DNA of 64,000 nucleotides from an uncultured Clostridium sp. (GTDB lineage: Bacteria > Bacillota > Clostridia > Lachnospirales > Lachnospiraceae), in contig CABVBU010000001.1 of NCBI GenBank assembly GCA_902496665.1, positions 1 to 64,000 on the forward strand. Direction: 5' to 3'. The notes beneath the pieces are model-generated. The model saw nothing but the letters and a program-made list of their open reading frames with translations, had not been told where the DNA came from and made no database searches. A program made the translations under genes and the position numbers. This document shows, piece by piece, positions 27,418-36,562 of this stretch; the stretch's first letter is position 1; every line of letters begins with the position of its first letter.

Positions 27418-27423
27418 GACTCA

Positions 27424-28374
27424 TCACCCCTTTTCCAGTTTAACTTTCGGATTCAGAATCGCGTAGGCGATATCGACCAGCATGTTGCAGAAGACAAACA
27501 TGATCGCGGAGAACAGGACCGCACCCTGGATCAGGGAATAATCGCGGTTGTTGATCGCGGTGTTGATCATGGTTCCCATGCCCGGCCAGGAGAAGATTCC
27601 CTCGGTGATGATGGCACCGGTGAAGGTTCCGGCGATCTGGAGACCTAAAACTGTGATGAGGGGCGGGAGAGCATTCTTTAATCCGTGGATCAGGATGACT
27701 TTGAGCTTTTTGATTCCACGGGCTCTGAGACATCGGATGTAGTCGCTGCTCATGATATCGATCATACTGGAACGCATGGTTCTCGCAAAGGTTGCCATCG
27801 GGATCGTCGCAAGGCAGAAGCCTGGAAGGATCATGTGGATCACAACATCGCCGAAGCCTTTGGAGAGATCTCCCATACCCATAACAGGCAGAAGATTCAT
27901 TTTAACGGAAAACTGAAGAACCAGCATGAGTGCCAGCCAGAAGATCGGCATGGACACACCCACGAGCGTGATGACCATGACAATGTAATCGAAGATTGTA
28001 TTCTGCTTTAATGCAGCAATGATACCGACGCTGGTTCCGATGATGAAAGCGAAGAGAAGTGCTGTCAGCGTCAGGGTCAATGTGTTTGGAATTCTGGAAG
28101 TGATGAGTGGAAGAACGTCCTGACGGTAGCTGTAGGAGTAACCAAAGTCACCGTGGACAAGTCCGCCCAGGTAGAGGGCGTACTGCTCAGGGAGCGATTT
28201 GTCGAGGTTCATCTCAGCTCTCATAGCTTCGATGTCCTCCGCGTTTGCCTCGATACCCAGGATCGCCACTGCCGGATCGCCCGGAAGCATTCGTGTGAGG
28301 CAGAAGGTAAGTGTGACGACGACCAGAAGTGTGGGAATCGTCTGCAATAATCGTTTTATGATGATCTTTCCCAT
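27424..28374 (-). CDS. Oligopeptide/dipeptide ABC permease (OppB/DppB type)
   Basis: 316 aa. Begins 'MGKIIIKRLLQTIPTLLVVVTLTFCL', the standard OppB first helix, followed by 'LGLDKSLPEQY'-type loop, six membrane segments and the EAA motif 'DYIRCLRARGIKKLKVILIHGLKNALPPL'. Partner of the OppC-like permease immediately downstream. AAAGGA precedes the ATG. Confidence 0.92.
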   Translation of the reverse strand: MGKIIIKRLLQTIPTLLVVVTLTFCLTRMLPGDPAVAILGIEANAEDIEAMRAEMNLDKSLPEQYALYLGGLVHGDFGYSYSYRQDVLPLITSRIPNTLTLTLTALLFAFIIGTSVGIIAALKQNTIFDYIVMVITLVGVSMPIFWLALMLVLQFSVKMNLLPVMGMGDLSKGFGDVVIHMILPGFCLATIPMATFARTMRSSMIDIMSSDYIRCLRARGIKKLKVILIHGLKNALPPLITVLGLQIAGTFTGAIITEGIFSWPGMGTMINTAINNRDYSLIQGAVLFSAIMFVFCNMLVDIAYAILNPKVKLEKG

Positions 28375-28562
28375 ATAAATCCAATCCTTTCATAGCTGCC
28401 CTGTTCTCTTCACCGGGAAGAATGTGAAGAGAATGGAACAGTTAAAGCTCTGTGAGTGTACAGAAAAAGGGAAACAAACTTAAGATTTGCCTCCCCCTTT
28501 CCATGCGTGAAATCCGGCTGCCCTGCGCCTCCGGGATTCCCCGCAATTATCGCTTTCAAATT

Positions 28563-30263
28563 CTATTTTTCAACCCAGATATTGTTGAACGGTGTTGCGA
28601 CTAACATCTGGTTGTCAGCGCGGAGAACCGCGTCATGTACCTTCGGGGATACGGCCCAGTTCCGGCACTCATATGCGTAGTAGATACCGGTGTATTCGTT
28701 CATAACCTTCTCAATGACTTTCTTATAGGACTCCGCGCGCTTTGCGGTGTCTGTGGAGCCAAAGCCTTCATTTAAGAGGTCATCCAGTTCTGCATCGTTG
28801 TAGCCGCCTGCGTTGGAGGAGGCGTGAAGTGTCTGGGAGCTGAAGAACTTTCCAAGGAAACCGTAAGGATCCGGATCGCTGTTCCAGCTTACGCCGTAGC
28901 TGTTTACAACATCGGACTGCCAGGAATCAACAACCGCTGCGGACCAGTCGGCCATGGTGGAAGACTTGATATCAAGTGTTACACCGATCTGGCTCCAGTA
29001 GTACTGTAACATCTGTGCCATCTTCTCGCGATAGGTAGTGGAACCAATGTAAAGGCTCATGGTAAAGCCATCCGGGTAGCCTGCTTCTGCGAGGAGCTTC
29101 TTTGCACCTTCCGGATCGTAGGACGGTACAAGATCATTGTATGCCGTGTCATAAGCGAAGGAGTATACCGGAAGCGGCTGATAAGCTCTTGTGCCTTCGC
29201 CGTACTGATAGATACCGGTTACCATGGAGTCGATATCGACAGCCATTGTGAGTGCTTTTCTGACATCAGCGTTTGCGGTCGGTCCGTTCTGCATATTGAA
29301 GCGGACAAAGGTGACAGCGGAACTCGGTGCCTGAAGTAAGAGGTCCGCATCCTGCGCACGCTTGATGGCTTCGCCCTGAAGATACATCGCGATGTCGACC
29401 TCACCGGTCTGGACTGCGTTGATTGCCTGATTGGAGTCGGAGATGATTCGGAACTCGATGCCGTCTACGTTCGGCTCTGTGCCCCAGTAATTCTCATTTT
29501 TCTTTAATGTGACTTTTTCATCGGTTACGATCTCTTCCAGTGTGAAAGCACCTGTTCCGACGATGTGGGAACCGAAGTCTTCTCCCCAGCCTTCAACTTC
29601 CTCTTTCGGGAGGATCGCGTTTCCGATACCGGCTAACTGGGAGATAAACGGTCCTGCAACGGATTTCATATGGATAACGACCTGTGTCGGGCTTGCAGCT
29701 TCGCAGTAATCGAAGAAATCACGGCAGATACGGTCTGTAGTACTCTCTTCCTTGCTTCGTTCAAGAGAGTATACAACATCATCCGCGGTCATCTTTCTTC
29801 CGTCCTGGAATTTACCTTTCTGGAAGTATACATCATCACGGAGGTTGATGGTGTAGGTCAGGCCGTCATCACTGACAGTGTAATCAGTTGCCAGACTCGG
29901 GATCACCTCTTTGTAATCCTTATCCCAGACAAACAGGGTATCGAGAACATTGTACATGATGTGGTTCTCGTACATGGTCGAGTAGGCTTTCGGATCAAGG
30001 GTGCGTGGGGATGAAGGCATTGACACAACAAGTGTTCCGCCCTTCACTGCTTCGCCGTCACTTGAGCCGACCGCGATACCGCCGCCGAGTGTCTGATCCG
30101 TGGACTTTGCGTCCGGGGATACCGCATTGGAGGAAGCCGCTGCTGTTTCAGCAGTGGAACCGGCTGCTGTTGTGGAGGATGTCTGGGAACCGCCGCATCC
30201 TGCCAGGGAAGATGCTGCCATAACGGCTGCAGCTGCGAGTGCAATAAGTCGTCTCTTCTTCAT
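28563..30263 (-). CDS. Peptide ABC transporter substrate-binding lipoprotein (family 5)
   Basis: 566 aa. Lipoprotein signal with lipobox 'SLAGC' (Cys 23), a Ser/Thr/Ala-rich linker, then the SBP family 5 fold: 'GGTLVVSMPSSPRTLDPKAY', 'TADDVVYSLERSKE', 'HIVGTGAFTLEE', 'LKKNENYWG' and 'EAGYPDGFTMSLY'. It captures peptides outside the cell for the permease pair. First gene of the operon; 188 bases to the next gene. Upstream, the 30264-30720 gap also contains a hairpin (30581-30631). Confidence 0.9.
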   Translation of the reverse strand: MKKRRLIALAAAAVMAASSLAGCGGSQTSSTTAAGSTAETAAASSNAVSPDAKSTDQTLGGGIAVGSSDGEAVKGGTLVVSMPSSPRTLDPKAYSTMYENHIMYNVLDTLFVWDKDYKEVIPSLATDYTVSDDGLTYTINLRDDVYFQKGKFQDGRKMTADDVVYSLERSKEESTTDRICRDFFDYCEAASPTQVVIHMKSVAGPFISQLAGIGNAILPKEEVEGWGEDFGSHIVGTGAFTLEEIVTDEKVTLKKNENYWGTEPNVDGIEFRIISDSNQAINAVQTGEVDIAMYLQGEAIKRAQDADLLLQAPSSAVTFVRFNMQNGPTANADVRKALTMAVDIDSMVTGIYQYGEGTRAYQPLPVYSFAYDTAYNDLVPSYDPEGAKKLLAEAGYPDGFTMSLYIGSTTYREKMAQMLQYYWSQIGVTLDIKSSTMADWSAAVVDSWQSDVVNSYGVSWNSDPDPYGFLGKFFSSQTLHASSNAGGYNDAELDDLLNEGFGSTDTAKRAESYKKVIEKVMNEYTGIYYAYECRNWAVSPKVHDAVLRADNQMLVATPFNNIWVEK

Positions 30264-30580
30264 AAATGAATCTCTCCTCTCTCTTTCCTTTTACGAACGA
30301 TCCGGGTGGGGAATCTCCGGTGCCGGTGGGTATCCGGCAGTCGCTTCCGGAGAACCGGAGGAACTGCTCAATAATCTTACAGTGTAGTCCGGGTAAAAAA
30401 GAAAGGCGCACTTTTGTCAGAAGTTATCGCCTTTGATAGTTGGAATGGATCGTTAATAAAATTATGTGCTTAAGAATAAAACCATAACTTTAAAAAGTCA
30501 AGTATTTTTTGCGTTTGCTTTACTTAATTCGGCATAATAATCAAAAAATACGAATTATGTAACTTTTGTTTCTACAAAAT

Positions 30581-30631
30581 GGAAAAGACTGTCAATAAAG
30601 AGACGACAGATCCGATCATGGACAGTCTTCC
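30581..30631. other. Intergenic hairpin
   Basis: GACTGTC (30587-30593) and GACAGTC (30621-30627) are inverted, extended by GGAA/TTCC with a two-base bulge. It lies between the divergent peptide operon and the T-box promoter. Function unknown. Confidence 0.4.
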
Positions 30632-30721
30632 AGAAACCGATTTCTGTTCGAACCGGATATAATTAGAAAAAATAGTGACTGGATATAGGAATTTTCAATG
30701 GCAAAGATTCTGAAAATAAAA

Positions 30722-30750
30722 TTGACATATGGAAAGAAGTGTGCTAATCT
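30722..30750 (+). promoter_or_regulatory. Promoter of the T-box operon
   Basis: A perfect TTGACA at 30722-30727. The -10 is either TAATCT after 17 bases (30745-30750) or GCTAAT after 15. It lies about 30 bases before the T-box stem I. Confidence 0.75.
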
Positions 30751-30780
30751 TTAAACCATAAAAATTAAAAACAGAAAGTC

Positions 30781-31129
30781 GATGAGCAAAGAGAGTACAT
30801 TCGGAATGAAATCACAGAGAGCTGTCGGTGGTGGAAGACAGTATGGAATTCCCTATGGAATGGGTTTGTGAGACGCCAGGTGAAAGAGATTCGAGTAGCT
30901 GCGGCCGTGATTCCTGCGTTAAAGGATAAGAGTATCGAAAGAGATTTCCGTACTCTGAAATGAGACAGATTGGTGGCAGATATTCCGATGTGGGATAGCT
31001 GCTATTTTTGTTTGAAAGTGTTGTCAGGCTGGATAGACATTTGGCTTTCGAGGAAGACTGATCTGTGAAATCGGGTGGCACCACGAAATATTCGTCCCGG
31101 CATAGTGAAAACTATGTCCGGGATTTTTT
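30781..31129 (+). ncRNA. T-box riboswitch, tRNA-Trp specific
   Basis: Complete T-box leader. Stem I starts at GATGAGCAAA with AGTA (loop E), AGAGAG and GGTGG motifs. Pairing GGAAT/ATTCC, CAT/ATG and GCAAA/TTTGT places GAA at 30858-30860 and the specifier TGG (Trp) at 30861-30863. The T-box proper, GGGTGGCACCACG, is at 31073-31085; its bulge TGGC complements an acceptor GCCA, which fits tRNA-Trp with discriminator G. The terminator at 31095-31129 is TCCCGG/CCGGGA plus CATAGT/ACTATG and six T. Uncharged tRNA-Trp should allow read-through into the operon at 31213. Confidence 0.93.
31095..31129 (+). terminator. T-box conditional terminator
   Basis: Stem TCCCGG-CATAGT / ACTATG-CCGGGA with a GAAA loop, followed by TTTTTT (31124-31129). 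The 5' arm overlaps the region that the T-box sequence pairs with in the antiterminator. Confidence 0.92.
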
Positions 31130-31212
31130 AGTTCAAAAAAAGAACGTTTCGGAGCGGCATCCCTTACTTATTCCCGCAAGAGGCAGTCGACAAAAACGAG
31201 GAGGAAATGATT

Positions 31213-32247
31213 ATGAGAAAAATGAAAACCATCATGAGCCTTGCTGCAGCCGCAGCTCTTGCAGGAATTCTGCTTACCGGATGCTCCACAGAGGCGGACG
31301 AGAAGACAACAACGGCGGCTGAAACAACAACAGCTGCAGCTACAGAGGCAGCTTCTGAGGCTGGAACTGAAGTAGAAAAGACAGAGGGCGGCGCACTTGC
31401 CGGAAAGAAGATCTCCGTTATGACCCCGTACCTCACATCTGTCACAACAAACCAGATGGCAGGATATATTAAGGAAGATCTGGAAGCTGAGGGGGCGGAA
31501 GTATTTGTAATTGATACGGCAAACGATTTCGCGGAGCTTGCGAGCCGTATCGAGGATGTTGTTTCCTCCGGAACAGACGGAATCGTCCTTGTGAGCGCCG
31601 ATCCGAATCAGGTAGCGAATCAGCTTCAGGATGCCTTTGATGCGGATATTCCGGTATTCGGATGTGACAGCGGATTTATCGATGGAATGCAGGTGAATGC
31701 AACAAGTGATAACTATCAGATGGGCGAGCTCATTGTGAGATACTTATTTGACGATCTGATGGGGGGAAAGGGAACCGTGATTGCCCTGACCCACAGACCG
31801 CATCCGGGCGTTGTAAAGCGCTGCGAGGCATTTGACGATATTATTAAGGAATATCCGGATATCAAGCTGATCACAGAGCAGCACGTACCGGCAGAGCAGC
31901 CGATCAATGACGCGCAGGATATCGTTGCAAACCTCTTAACGGCAAACCCGGAAAAGGATTCCATCACGGCTGTATTTGCGGCATGGGATGAACCGGCGAT
32001 CGGCGCTACAAAGGCACTTCAGGAGGCAGGACGCGACGAGGTCATCGTCACAGGCGTTGACGGAAACGAGCAGGCTGTTGAGATGATCAAGGATGGAACA
32101 AACTTAAAGGCGACTGTAAAACAGAACTTTGAGGGAATGGCAGATATCGTGTGCGAGCAGATGGACAAGTACTTTGCTGGTGAGGAGATCGAAAAAGGTG
32201 AGATGTACGCACCGGCTGAACTGATCACACAGGAGAATGCACAGTAA
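31213..32247 (+). CDS. Ribose-type ABC transporter substrate-binding lipoprotein
   Basis: 344 aa. Lipoprotein signal with 'LLTGC' and a Thr/Ala/Glu linker, then a periplasmic-binding-protein fold of the ribose/galactose group (Peripla_BP_4): 'ISVMTPYLTSVTTNQMAGYIKEDLEAEGAEV', 'DGIVLVSADPNQVANQLQDAFDADIPVFGCDSG', 'AAWDEPAIGATKALQEAG' and 'VTGVDGNEQAVEMIKDG'. The ATG at 31213 has GGAGG eight bases upstream; the ATG at 31207 is too close. First gene behind the tryptophan T-box, which argues that its ligand is linked to tryptophan supply rather than being a common sugar. Confidence 0.88.
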   Translation: MRKMKTIMSLAAAAALAGILLTGCSTEADEKTTTAAETTTAAATEAASEAGTEVEKTEGGALAGKKISVMTPYLTSVTTNQMAGYIKEDLEAEGAEVFVIDTANDFAELASRIEDVVSSGTDGIVLVSADPNQVANQLQDAFDADIPVFGCDSGFIDGMQVNATSDNYQMGELIVRYLFDDLMGGKGTVIALTHRPHPGVVKRCEAFDDIIKEYPDIKLITEQHVPAEQPINDAQDIVANLLTANPEKDSITAVFAAWDEPAIGATKALQEAGRDEVIVTGVDGNEQAVEMIKDGTNLKATVKQNFEGMADIVCEQMDKYFAGEEIEKGEMYAPAELITQENAQ

Positions 32248-32313
32248 AAAATACGTGGTGCGAGGTCTCAGGCAGTGCGGAACGCGAAGAAACGATAAGG
32301 CAGGTAATACAGG

Positions 32314-33960
32314 ATGTTGCTGGATGTAAAGAGCGTAGATAAAAAATTTAACGGTGTGTACGCACTGAAAGGTCTGGACTTTTCCCTCAGCGAGGGGGAG
32401 GTCCATGGACTTGTGGGCGAGAATGGAGCCGGAAAGTCCACGTTCATCAAGATCCTCGGCGGCGTCTACAAGAGAGACGGCGGCAGTATCCTGTGGAACG
32501 GAAAAGAGCTTTCGGAGACGATCCGCCCGGAAGACAGCAGGGACTTCGGAATCAACATTATTTTCCAGGACAATGTCCTGATTCCGGCGTTCACGGGAAT
32601 GGAAAATATCTGTCTCGGAAGACCGTACCCGGTAAAGGGCGGGATCATTCAGTGGAAAGAGATGGAGCGGGAGACCGAAGCAAAGGCAACGGAGCTTGGA
32701 ATCCATCTTGATCTTAAGAAACCGGTGTTCATGATGACCCCGGCGCAGAAAAAATGTGTGGAGATCGTCAGGGCCATGATGAGCGACTGCAAGCTTCTGA
32801 TCCTCGATGAACCGACGGCATCACTCTCCGATAAGGAGACGAACCTGCTGTTCTCTATTGTGAGAAACTTAAAGGCAAAAGGGACTTCGGTTCTCTATGT
32901 GACACACAGGCTGGAAGAGATCATGGAGCTGACAGACCGGGTCACAGTTTTGAGAAACGGAACGCTGGTGTCCACGGTGGATACGGCGGGAACTAACAGA
33001 AAAGAACTGGTGCGTCTGATGAGCGGAAATGAGACTGAGGCTGGAATTGAAGATGCGGACACTGGAAAGAATGCCGCGCCGAAGCTTCAGGGCGGAGCGG
33101 CAGATAGGGCATCTGATAAAGGTGGAGTGAAGCAGCCAGTGAGCAGTGAAGCAGAAAAGACGGATACTCAGGGAGCTGGGCTGTTGGGAACAGGTGCCGA
33201 CGGAAAGATTGGAAAAACAGCTCTGGAAGTCCATGGGATCCGATCCAAAGACGGAATCGTCCGCGGCGTGGACCTGAACGTAAAGGCCGGTCAGATCACC
33301 GGAATGTTCGGCCTATGCGGAAGCGGGCGGACAGAGTTTCTGGAATGCATCTACGGGACGAGAAAGCTGGCAGGAGGCGAGGTCACAATCGACGGAAAGA
33401 CCACGACCCGTCCGACTCCGTCAGAATCCATCCGACAGGGAATGGCCTTTATCTGCGAGGACCGCAGAGGAAAAGCCATGATCCCCGCGTTTACCGTCGA
33501 GGAGAATATGATGCTTTCCTCCATCGACCGTTACACGAAAAGCGGCTGGTTTCAAAAACGGTCGGCTGACAAAAAGGCGATGGAGATGATCGGGGCGTTA
33601 AAGATCAAATGTGTTGGCGCGGGCCAGCCGGCAAAGGAGCTGTCCGGCGGAAACCAGCAGAAGGTCGTCTTCGCGAAGGCGCTTCTCACGGAGCCGTCGA
33701 TCTGGATCTGCGACGAGCCGACCCAGGCGGTGGATGTGGCGACGAGACAGGAAATCCACAGGCTCTTAAAAGAAGAGGCAAAAAAGGGCAAGGCTGTCCT
33801 TTATGTATCATCAGATCTCACGGAGCTTCTTGAGGTTGCCGATGAGGTTGCCGTCATGGCATACGGAAAAGTACGAAAGACATTTGAGAATAAAGACCTG
33901 AAGCCGGCAGAGGTGCTGGCGTGCTGTTACGAGGCGGAGAGAGAGGAAAACGACAGATGA
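32314..33960 (+). CDS. Ribose-type ABC transporter ATPase, two ABC domains (RbsA-like)
   Basis: 548 aa; RbsA relatives are about 500. First ABC domain: Walker A 'GENGAGKST' (about 36-44), Walker B 'LLILDEPTASLSD', but the signature is weak ('MTPAQKKCVEIVRAMM'). Second domain: degenerate Walker A 'GLCGSGRTEFL', signature 'LSGGNQQKVVFAKAL' and 'IWICDEPTQAVDV', which is the normal RbsA pattern. The extra length is a Gly/Ala/Asp-rich linker of about 60 residues between the domains (about 245-305). It overlaps the permease gene by four bases (ATGA). Confidence 0.9.
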   Translation: MLLDVKSVDKKFNGVYALKGLDFSLSEGEVHGLVGENGAGKSTFIKILGGVYKRDGGSILWNGKELSETIRPEDSRDFGINIIFQDNVLIPAFTGMENICLGRPYPVKGGIIQWKEMERETEAKATELGIHLDLKKPVFMMTPAQKKCVEIVRAMMSDCKLLILDEPTASLSDKETNLLFSIVRNLKAKGTSVLYVTHRLEEIMELTDRVTVLRNGTLVSTVDTAGTNRKELVRLMSGNETEAGIEDADTGKNAAPKLQGGAADRASDKGGVKQPVSSEAEKTDTQGAGLLGTGADGKIGKTALEVHGIRSKDGIVRGVDLNVKAGQITGMFGLCGSGRTEFLECIYGTRKLAGGEVTIDGKTTTRPTPSESIRQGMAFICEDRRGKAMIPAFTVEENMMLSSIDRYTKSGWFQKRSADKKAMEMIGALKIKCVGAGQPAKELSGGNQQKVVFAKALLTEPSIWICDEPTQAVDVATRQEIHRLLKEEAKKGKAVLYVSSDLTELLEVADEVAVMAYGKVRKTFENKDLKPAEVLACCYEAEREENDR

Positions 33961-34892
33961 GAGGAAAAGCATTAAAGAATTACGGAACGGTGGCGGCGTT
34001 AGTCATCATCATCGGAATTTTCGGACTTCTGAGACCTGCGTCGTTTTTTACACTGAAAAACTTCCTTAATATAACGCGTCAGGCAGCGCCGCTTGCCATG
34101 GTCGCTTTAGGAGCGACGTTTGTCATGACCATCAATGAATTTGATCTTTCCATCGGAAATATCGTGAGCCTTGGCGGCGTGGTCGCGGCGCTTTTATCGA
34201 TTCAGGGCGTTCCGATCCCTGTCTGCTTTCTGGCAGCGACCCTTGCAGGACTGGCAGTCGGCTGCGTGAACGGAGTGATTGTAGCGCAGTTCGGAATCCT
34301 CTCTTTTATCACAACCCTGGGCATGGGAACCGTTCTGGACGGCGTAATTTACGGACTTACCGGCGGAACGACCGTATTTAATGGGATCCCGAAGGCATTT
34401 ACGATCCCCGGGATCTTAAAAATCGCGGGCATCCCGTTTATCACCATCGTGGCGGCAGTGTTTTATATCGTATTCCATATGTTTATGAACCACATGTCAG
34501 CCGGAAGAAAACTTTATGCCATCGGCGGAAGCAGGGAGGCGGCAGAGACGGCAGGTATCCGGATCTTCCGCTACCGGGTTCTCGCTTTTGCGCTCGGCGC
34601 GGCGATGGCAGGCCTTGCGGGAGCTCTCGTGGCATCCCGTGTAGGTTCCGCGAATACCACAGCGGGGCAGGGATATTTCTTACAGTCCTACGCGGCGGTA
34701 TTTATCGGATGCACCGTTTCCAAGAGCGGCGTTCCCTGTGTGATCGGAACCTTAGTCGGAACCATCATTCTGGCGGTTCTGGCGAACGGACTCACGATCC
34801 TTCAGATGCCGAGCTTCATGCAGAACATTATCACCGGCGGAATCATCATTCTCGCGGTTGTTATTCAGAAAATCGGAGCGGGGAGGGAGTAG
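33957..34892 (+). CDS. Ribose-type ABC transporter permease (RbsC-like)
   Basis: 311 aa with about eight to ten membrane helices. 'MVALGATFVMTINEFDLSIGNIVSLGGVVAALL' and 'NGVIVAQFGILSFITTLGMGTVLDGVIYGLTGG' are typical of BPD_transp_2 (RbsC, XylH). 'YAIGGSREAAETAGI' is the coupling-helix region. The start ATG overlaps the ATPase stop codon, and its own TAG stop directly touches the kinase ATG, so translation is coupled through the three genes. Confidence 0.92.
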   Translation: MRGKALKNYGTVAALVIIIGIFGLLRPASFFTLKNFLNITRQAAPLAMVALGATFVMTINEFDLSIGNIVSLGGVVAALLSIQGVPIPVCFLAATLAGLAVGCVNGVIVAQFGILSFITTLGMGTVLDGVIYGLTGGTTVFNGIPKAFTIPGILKIAGIPFITIVAAVFYIVFHMFMNHMSAGRKLYAIGGSREAAETAGIRIFRYRVLAFALGAAMAGLAGALVASRVGSANTTAGQGYFLQSYAAVFIGCTVSKSGVPCVIGTLVGTIILAVLANGLTILQMPSFMQNIITGGIIILAVVIQKIGAGRE

Positions 34893-36398
34893 ATGTTAGC
34901 AGCAACCTTTGATATCGGAACGACAGCCGTCAAGGCAGTGGTCGTGAATGAAAGCGGAGAACCGGTCTTTACCGGAAGCTCGGTGATCCACACCATTGAG
35001 ACCGGAAATTTTAAGGAGCAGGATCCGGACGAGTGGTACGGGGCATTCTGCAGCTTGTCGAAAGAAATGCTTGAGATCATACCGGCGACGGAGATCGGAG
35101 CCATCATCTTCTCCGGACAGATGCAGGATGTGATTCCGGTCGATGCGGAAGGAAAAGCACTCCGGAATGCGATCCTTTATTCCGACGGCCGGGCGGACGA
35201 GCAGGCACGTGTGATTATAAGAGAGGCGGCAAGACGAAATGTAGTGCCTCTCGGGGACGCATATATCGCGGAGATCACGGGAAACCATTTTGATGGATCG
35301 ATGCCGTTGGCGAAGATGCTGTGGCTGAAGGAAAATGAGCCGGAGATTTATGAAAGAACCGCATGTTTCCTGATCAGCTCAAAGGATTATGTGATCGGAA
35401 GACTCACCGGAGAGTTTGCCGGGGACATGACCGCATGTTCCACAGCGGGGACTATGGATCTGGACAACAAGATCTGGTCGGAGGAGCTCATCGGGGCAGC
35501 CGGGATCGATATCAGGAAATTCCCGAAGCTCTTTTACGCCCATGAGTGTGTCGGCACGGTCACGGAGACCGGAGCGGCGGAGAGCGGTTATCTGGCAGGA
35601 ACAAAGGTCTATGCCGGAACCGGGGATGCAGGAGCGACGACACTTGCCAGCGGCATCCTGGCACCGGGGGAGTATAACATCAACCTCGGAACCTCCGGCT
35701 GGGTGGCAGCTGTATCCAACAGAAGGATGGAGAGTGAAGGCGGAGGATTCAACCTGGCGGCGATGCAGAAGGATCTGCTCATCAACGTGGTGCCGTTCCT
35801 AAACGGCGGAAACGTCCACCGGCTGATCGCGAAGCTCCTGTCCAGGAATCCCGACGGGGCACCGGATTTCGGGTATATCTCAGAGCTTCTTGAGAAAGCG
35901 GAACCCGGAAGTCACGGACTGTTCTTCCTGCCCTATGTGGCAGGTGAGCGGTTCCCGATCATGGACAGCAGCGTCCGGGGAAGCTTCTTAGGTCTCTCCC
36001 AGGCGACCACGGCGGTGGACATGGCACAGAGTGTCCTCGAGGGCGTGGCATTTTCCATCCGCCAGGGTCTGGAACTGTTCGACCATCCGGCGTCAAAGAT
36101 CACGCTGATCGGAGGCGGAGCGAGGGAGCGGCGATGGTGCCAGATCTTAAGCAATGTCATGGGACAGAAGATCTTTGTATACAAGGATCCGGATCTTTTA
36201 CCGGCACTGGCCATCGCCTCGGCGGTGTTTGTGGCGGAGGGCGTGATCCCGGATTACAAGTCCTTTATTGAAACACTGGAGAGCCAGGGACACTGTGATA
36301 CGGTGGAGCCGGATCTGGAAGTTTCGGAGAAGTATCACGGGATCTATCAGAAATATAAGAACATTTATCCGCTGGTAAGAGAGTTTTACAGCAGATAA
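34893..36398 (+). CDS. FGGY-family kinase (xylulokinase/glycerol-kinase fold)
   Basis: 501 aa. ATP-binding 'TFDIGTTAVKAVVV' at the N terminus, 'IIFSGQMQDVIPVD', 'ILYSDGRADEQ' (substrate region; xylulokinases have WxDxR), 'GTGDAGATTLASGILAPGEYNINLGTSGWVAA' and 'VLEGVAFSIRQGLELF' plus 'ITLIGGGARERRWCQILSNVMG'. The family phosphorylates polyols and sugars on a terminal hydroxyl. The substrate cannot be read from the sequence. Because it is translationally coupled to the transporter and shares the tryptophan T-box with trpBA, a polyol-bearing tryptophan precursor is a reasonable suggestion. GGGAGGGAG lies in front of the ATG. Confidence 0.85.
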   Translation: MLAATFDIGTTAVKAVVVNESGEPVFTGSSVIHTIETGNFKEQDPDEWYGAFCSLSKEMLEIIPATEIGAIIFSGQMQDVIPVDAEGKALRNAILYSDGRADEQARVIIREAARRNVVPLGDAYIAEITGNHFDGSMPLAKMLWLKENEPEIYERTACFLISSKDYVIGRLTGEFAGDMTACSTAGTMDLDNKIWSEELIGAAGIDIRKFPKLFYAHECVGTVTETGAAESGYLAGTKVYAGTGDAGATTLASGILAPGEYNINLGTSGWVAAVSNRRMESEGGGFNLAAMQKDLLINVVPFLNGGNVHRLIAKLLSRNPDGAPDFGYISELLEKAEPGSHGLFFLPYVAGERFPIMDSSVRGSFLGLSQATTAVDMAQSVLEGVAFSIRQGLELFDHPASKITLIGGGARERRWCQILSNVMGQKIFVYKDPDLLPALAIASAVFVAEGVIPDYKSFIETLESQGHCDTVEPDLEVSEKYHGIYQKYKNIYPLVREFYSR

Positions 36399-36562
36399 AG
36401 AGCAGACAATAGGAAAAAATTCACCTGCAGCAGATTGCAAATTACAGTAACTGTTCAGAAACTCCTGTTGCCGGGAGAACTTATAAAGCAAAATAGCCCG
36501 CGATCATGCGGAGATCGGGCAGTTACCGATGATACACCAGTTTATACGAGGAGGAAAAAAAT

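Noticed and set aside
30655..30665. TATAAT between the peptide operon and the T-box
   Set aside because: No -35 at proper spacing, and the TTGACA at 30722 gives a better-placed promoter.
36498..36517. Hairpin GCCC-GATC/GATC-GGGC between the kinase and trpB as an attenuator
   Set aside because: No T-run follows and no alternative pairing was found, so it does not separate trpBA from the T-box transcript on present evidence.
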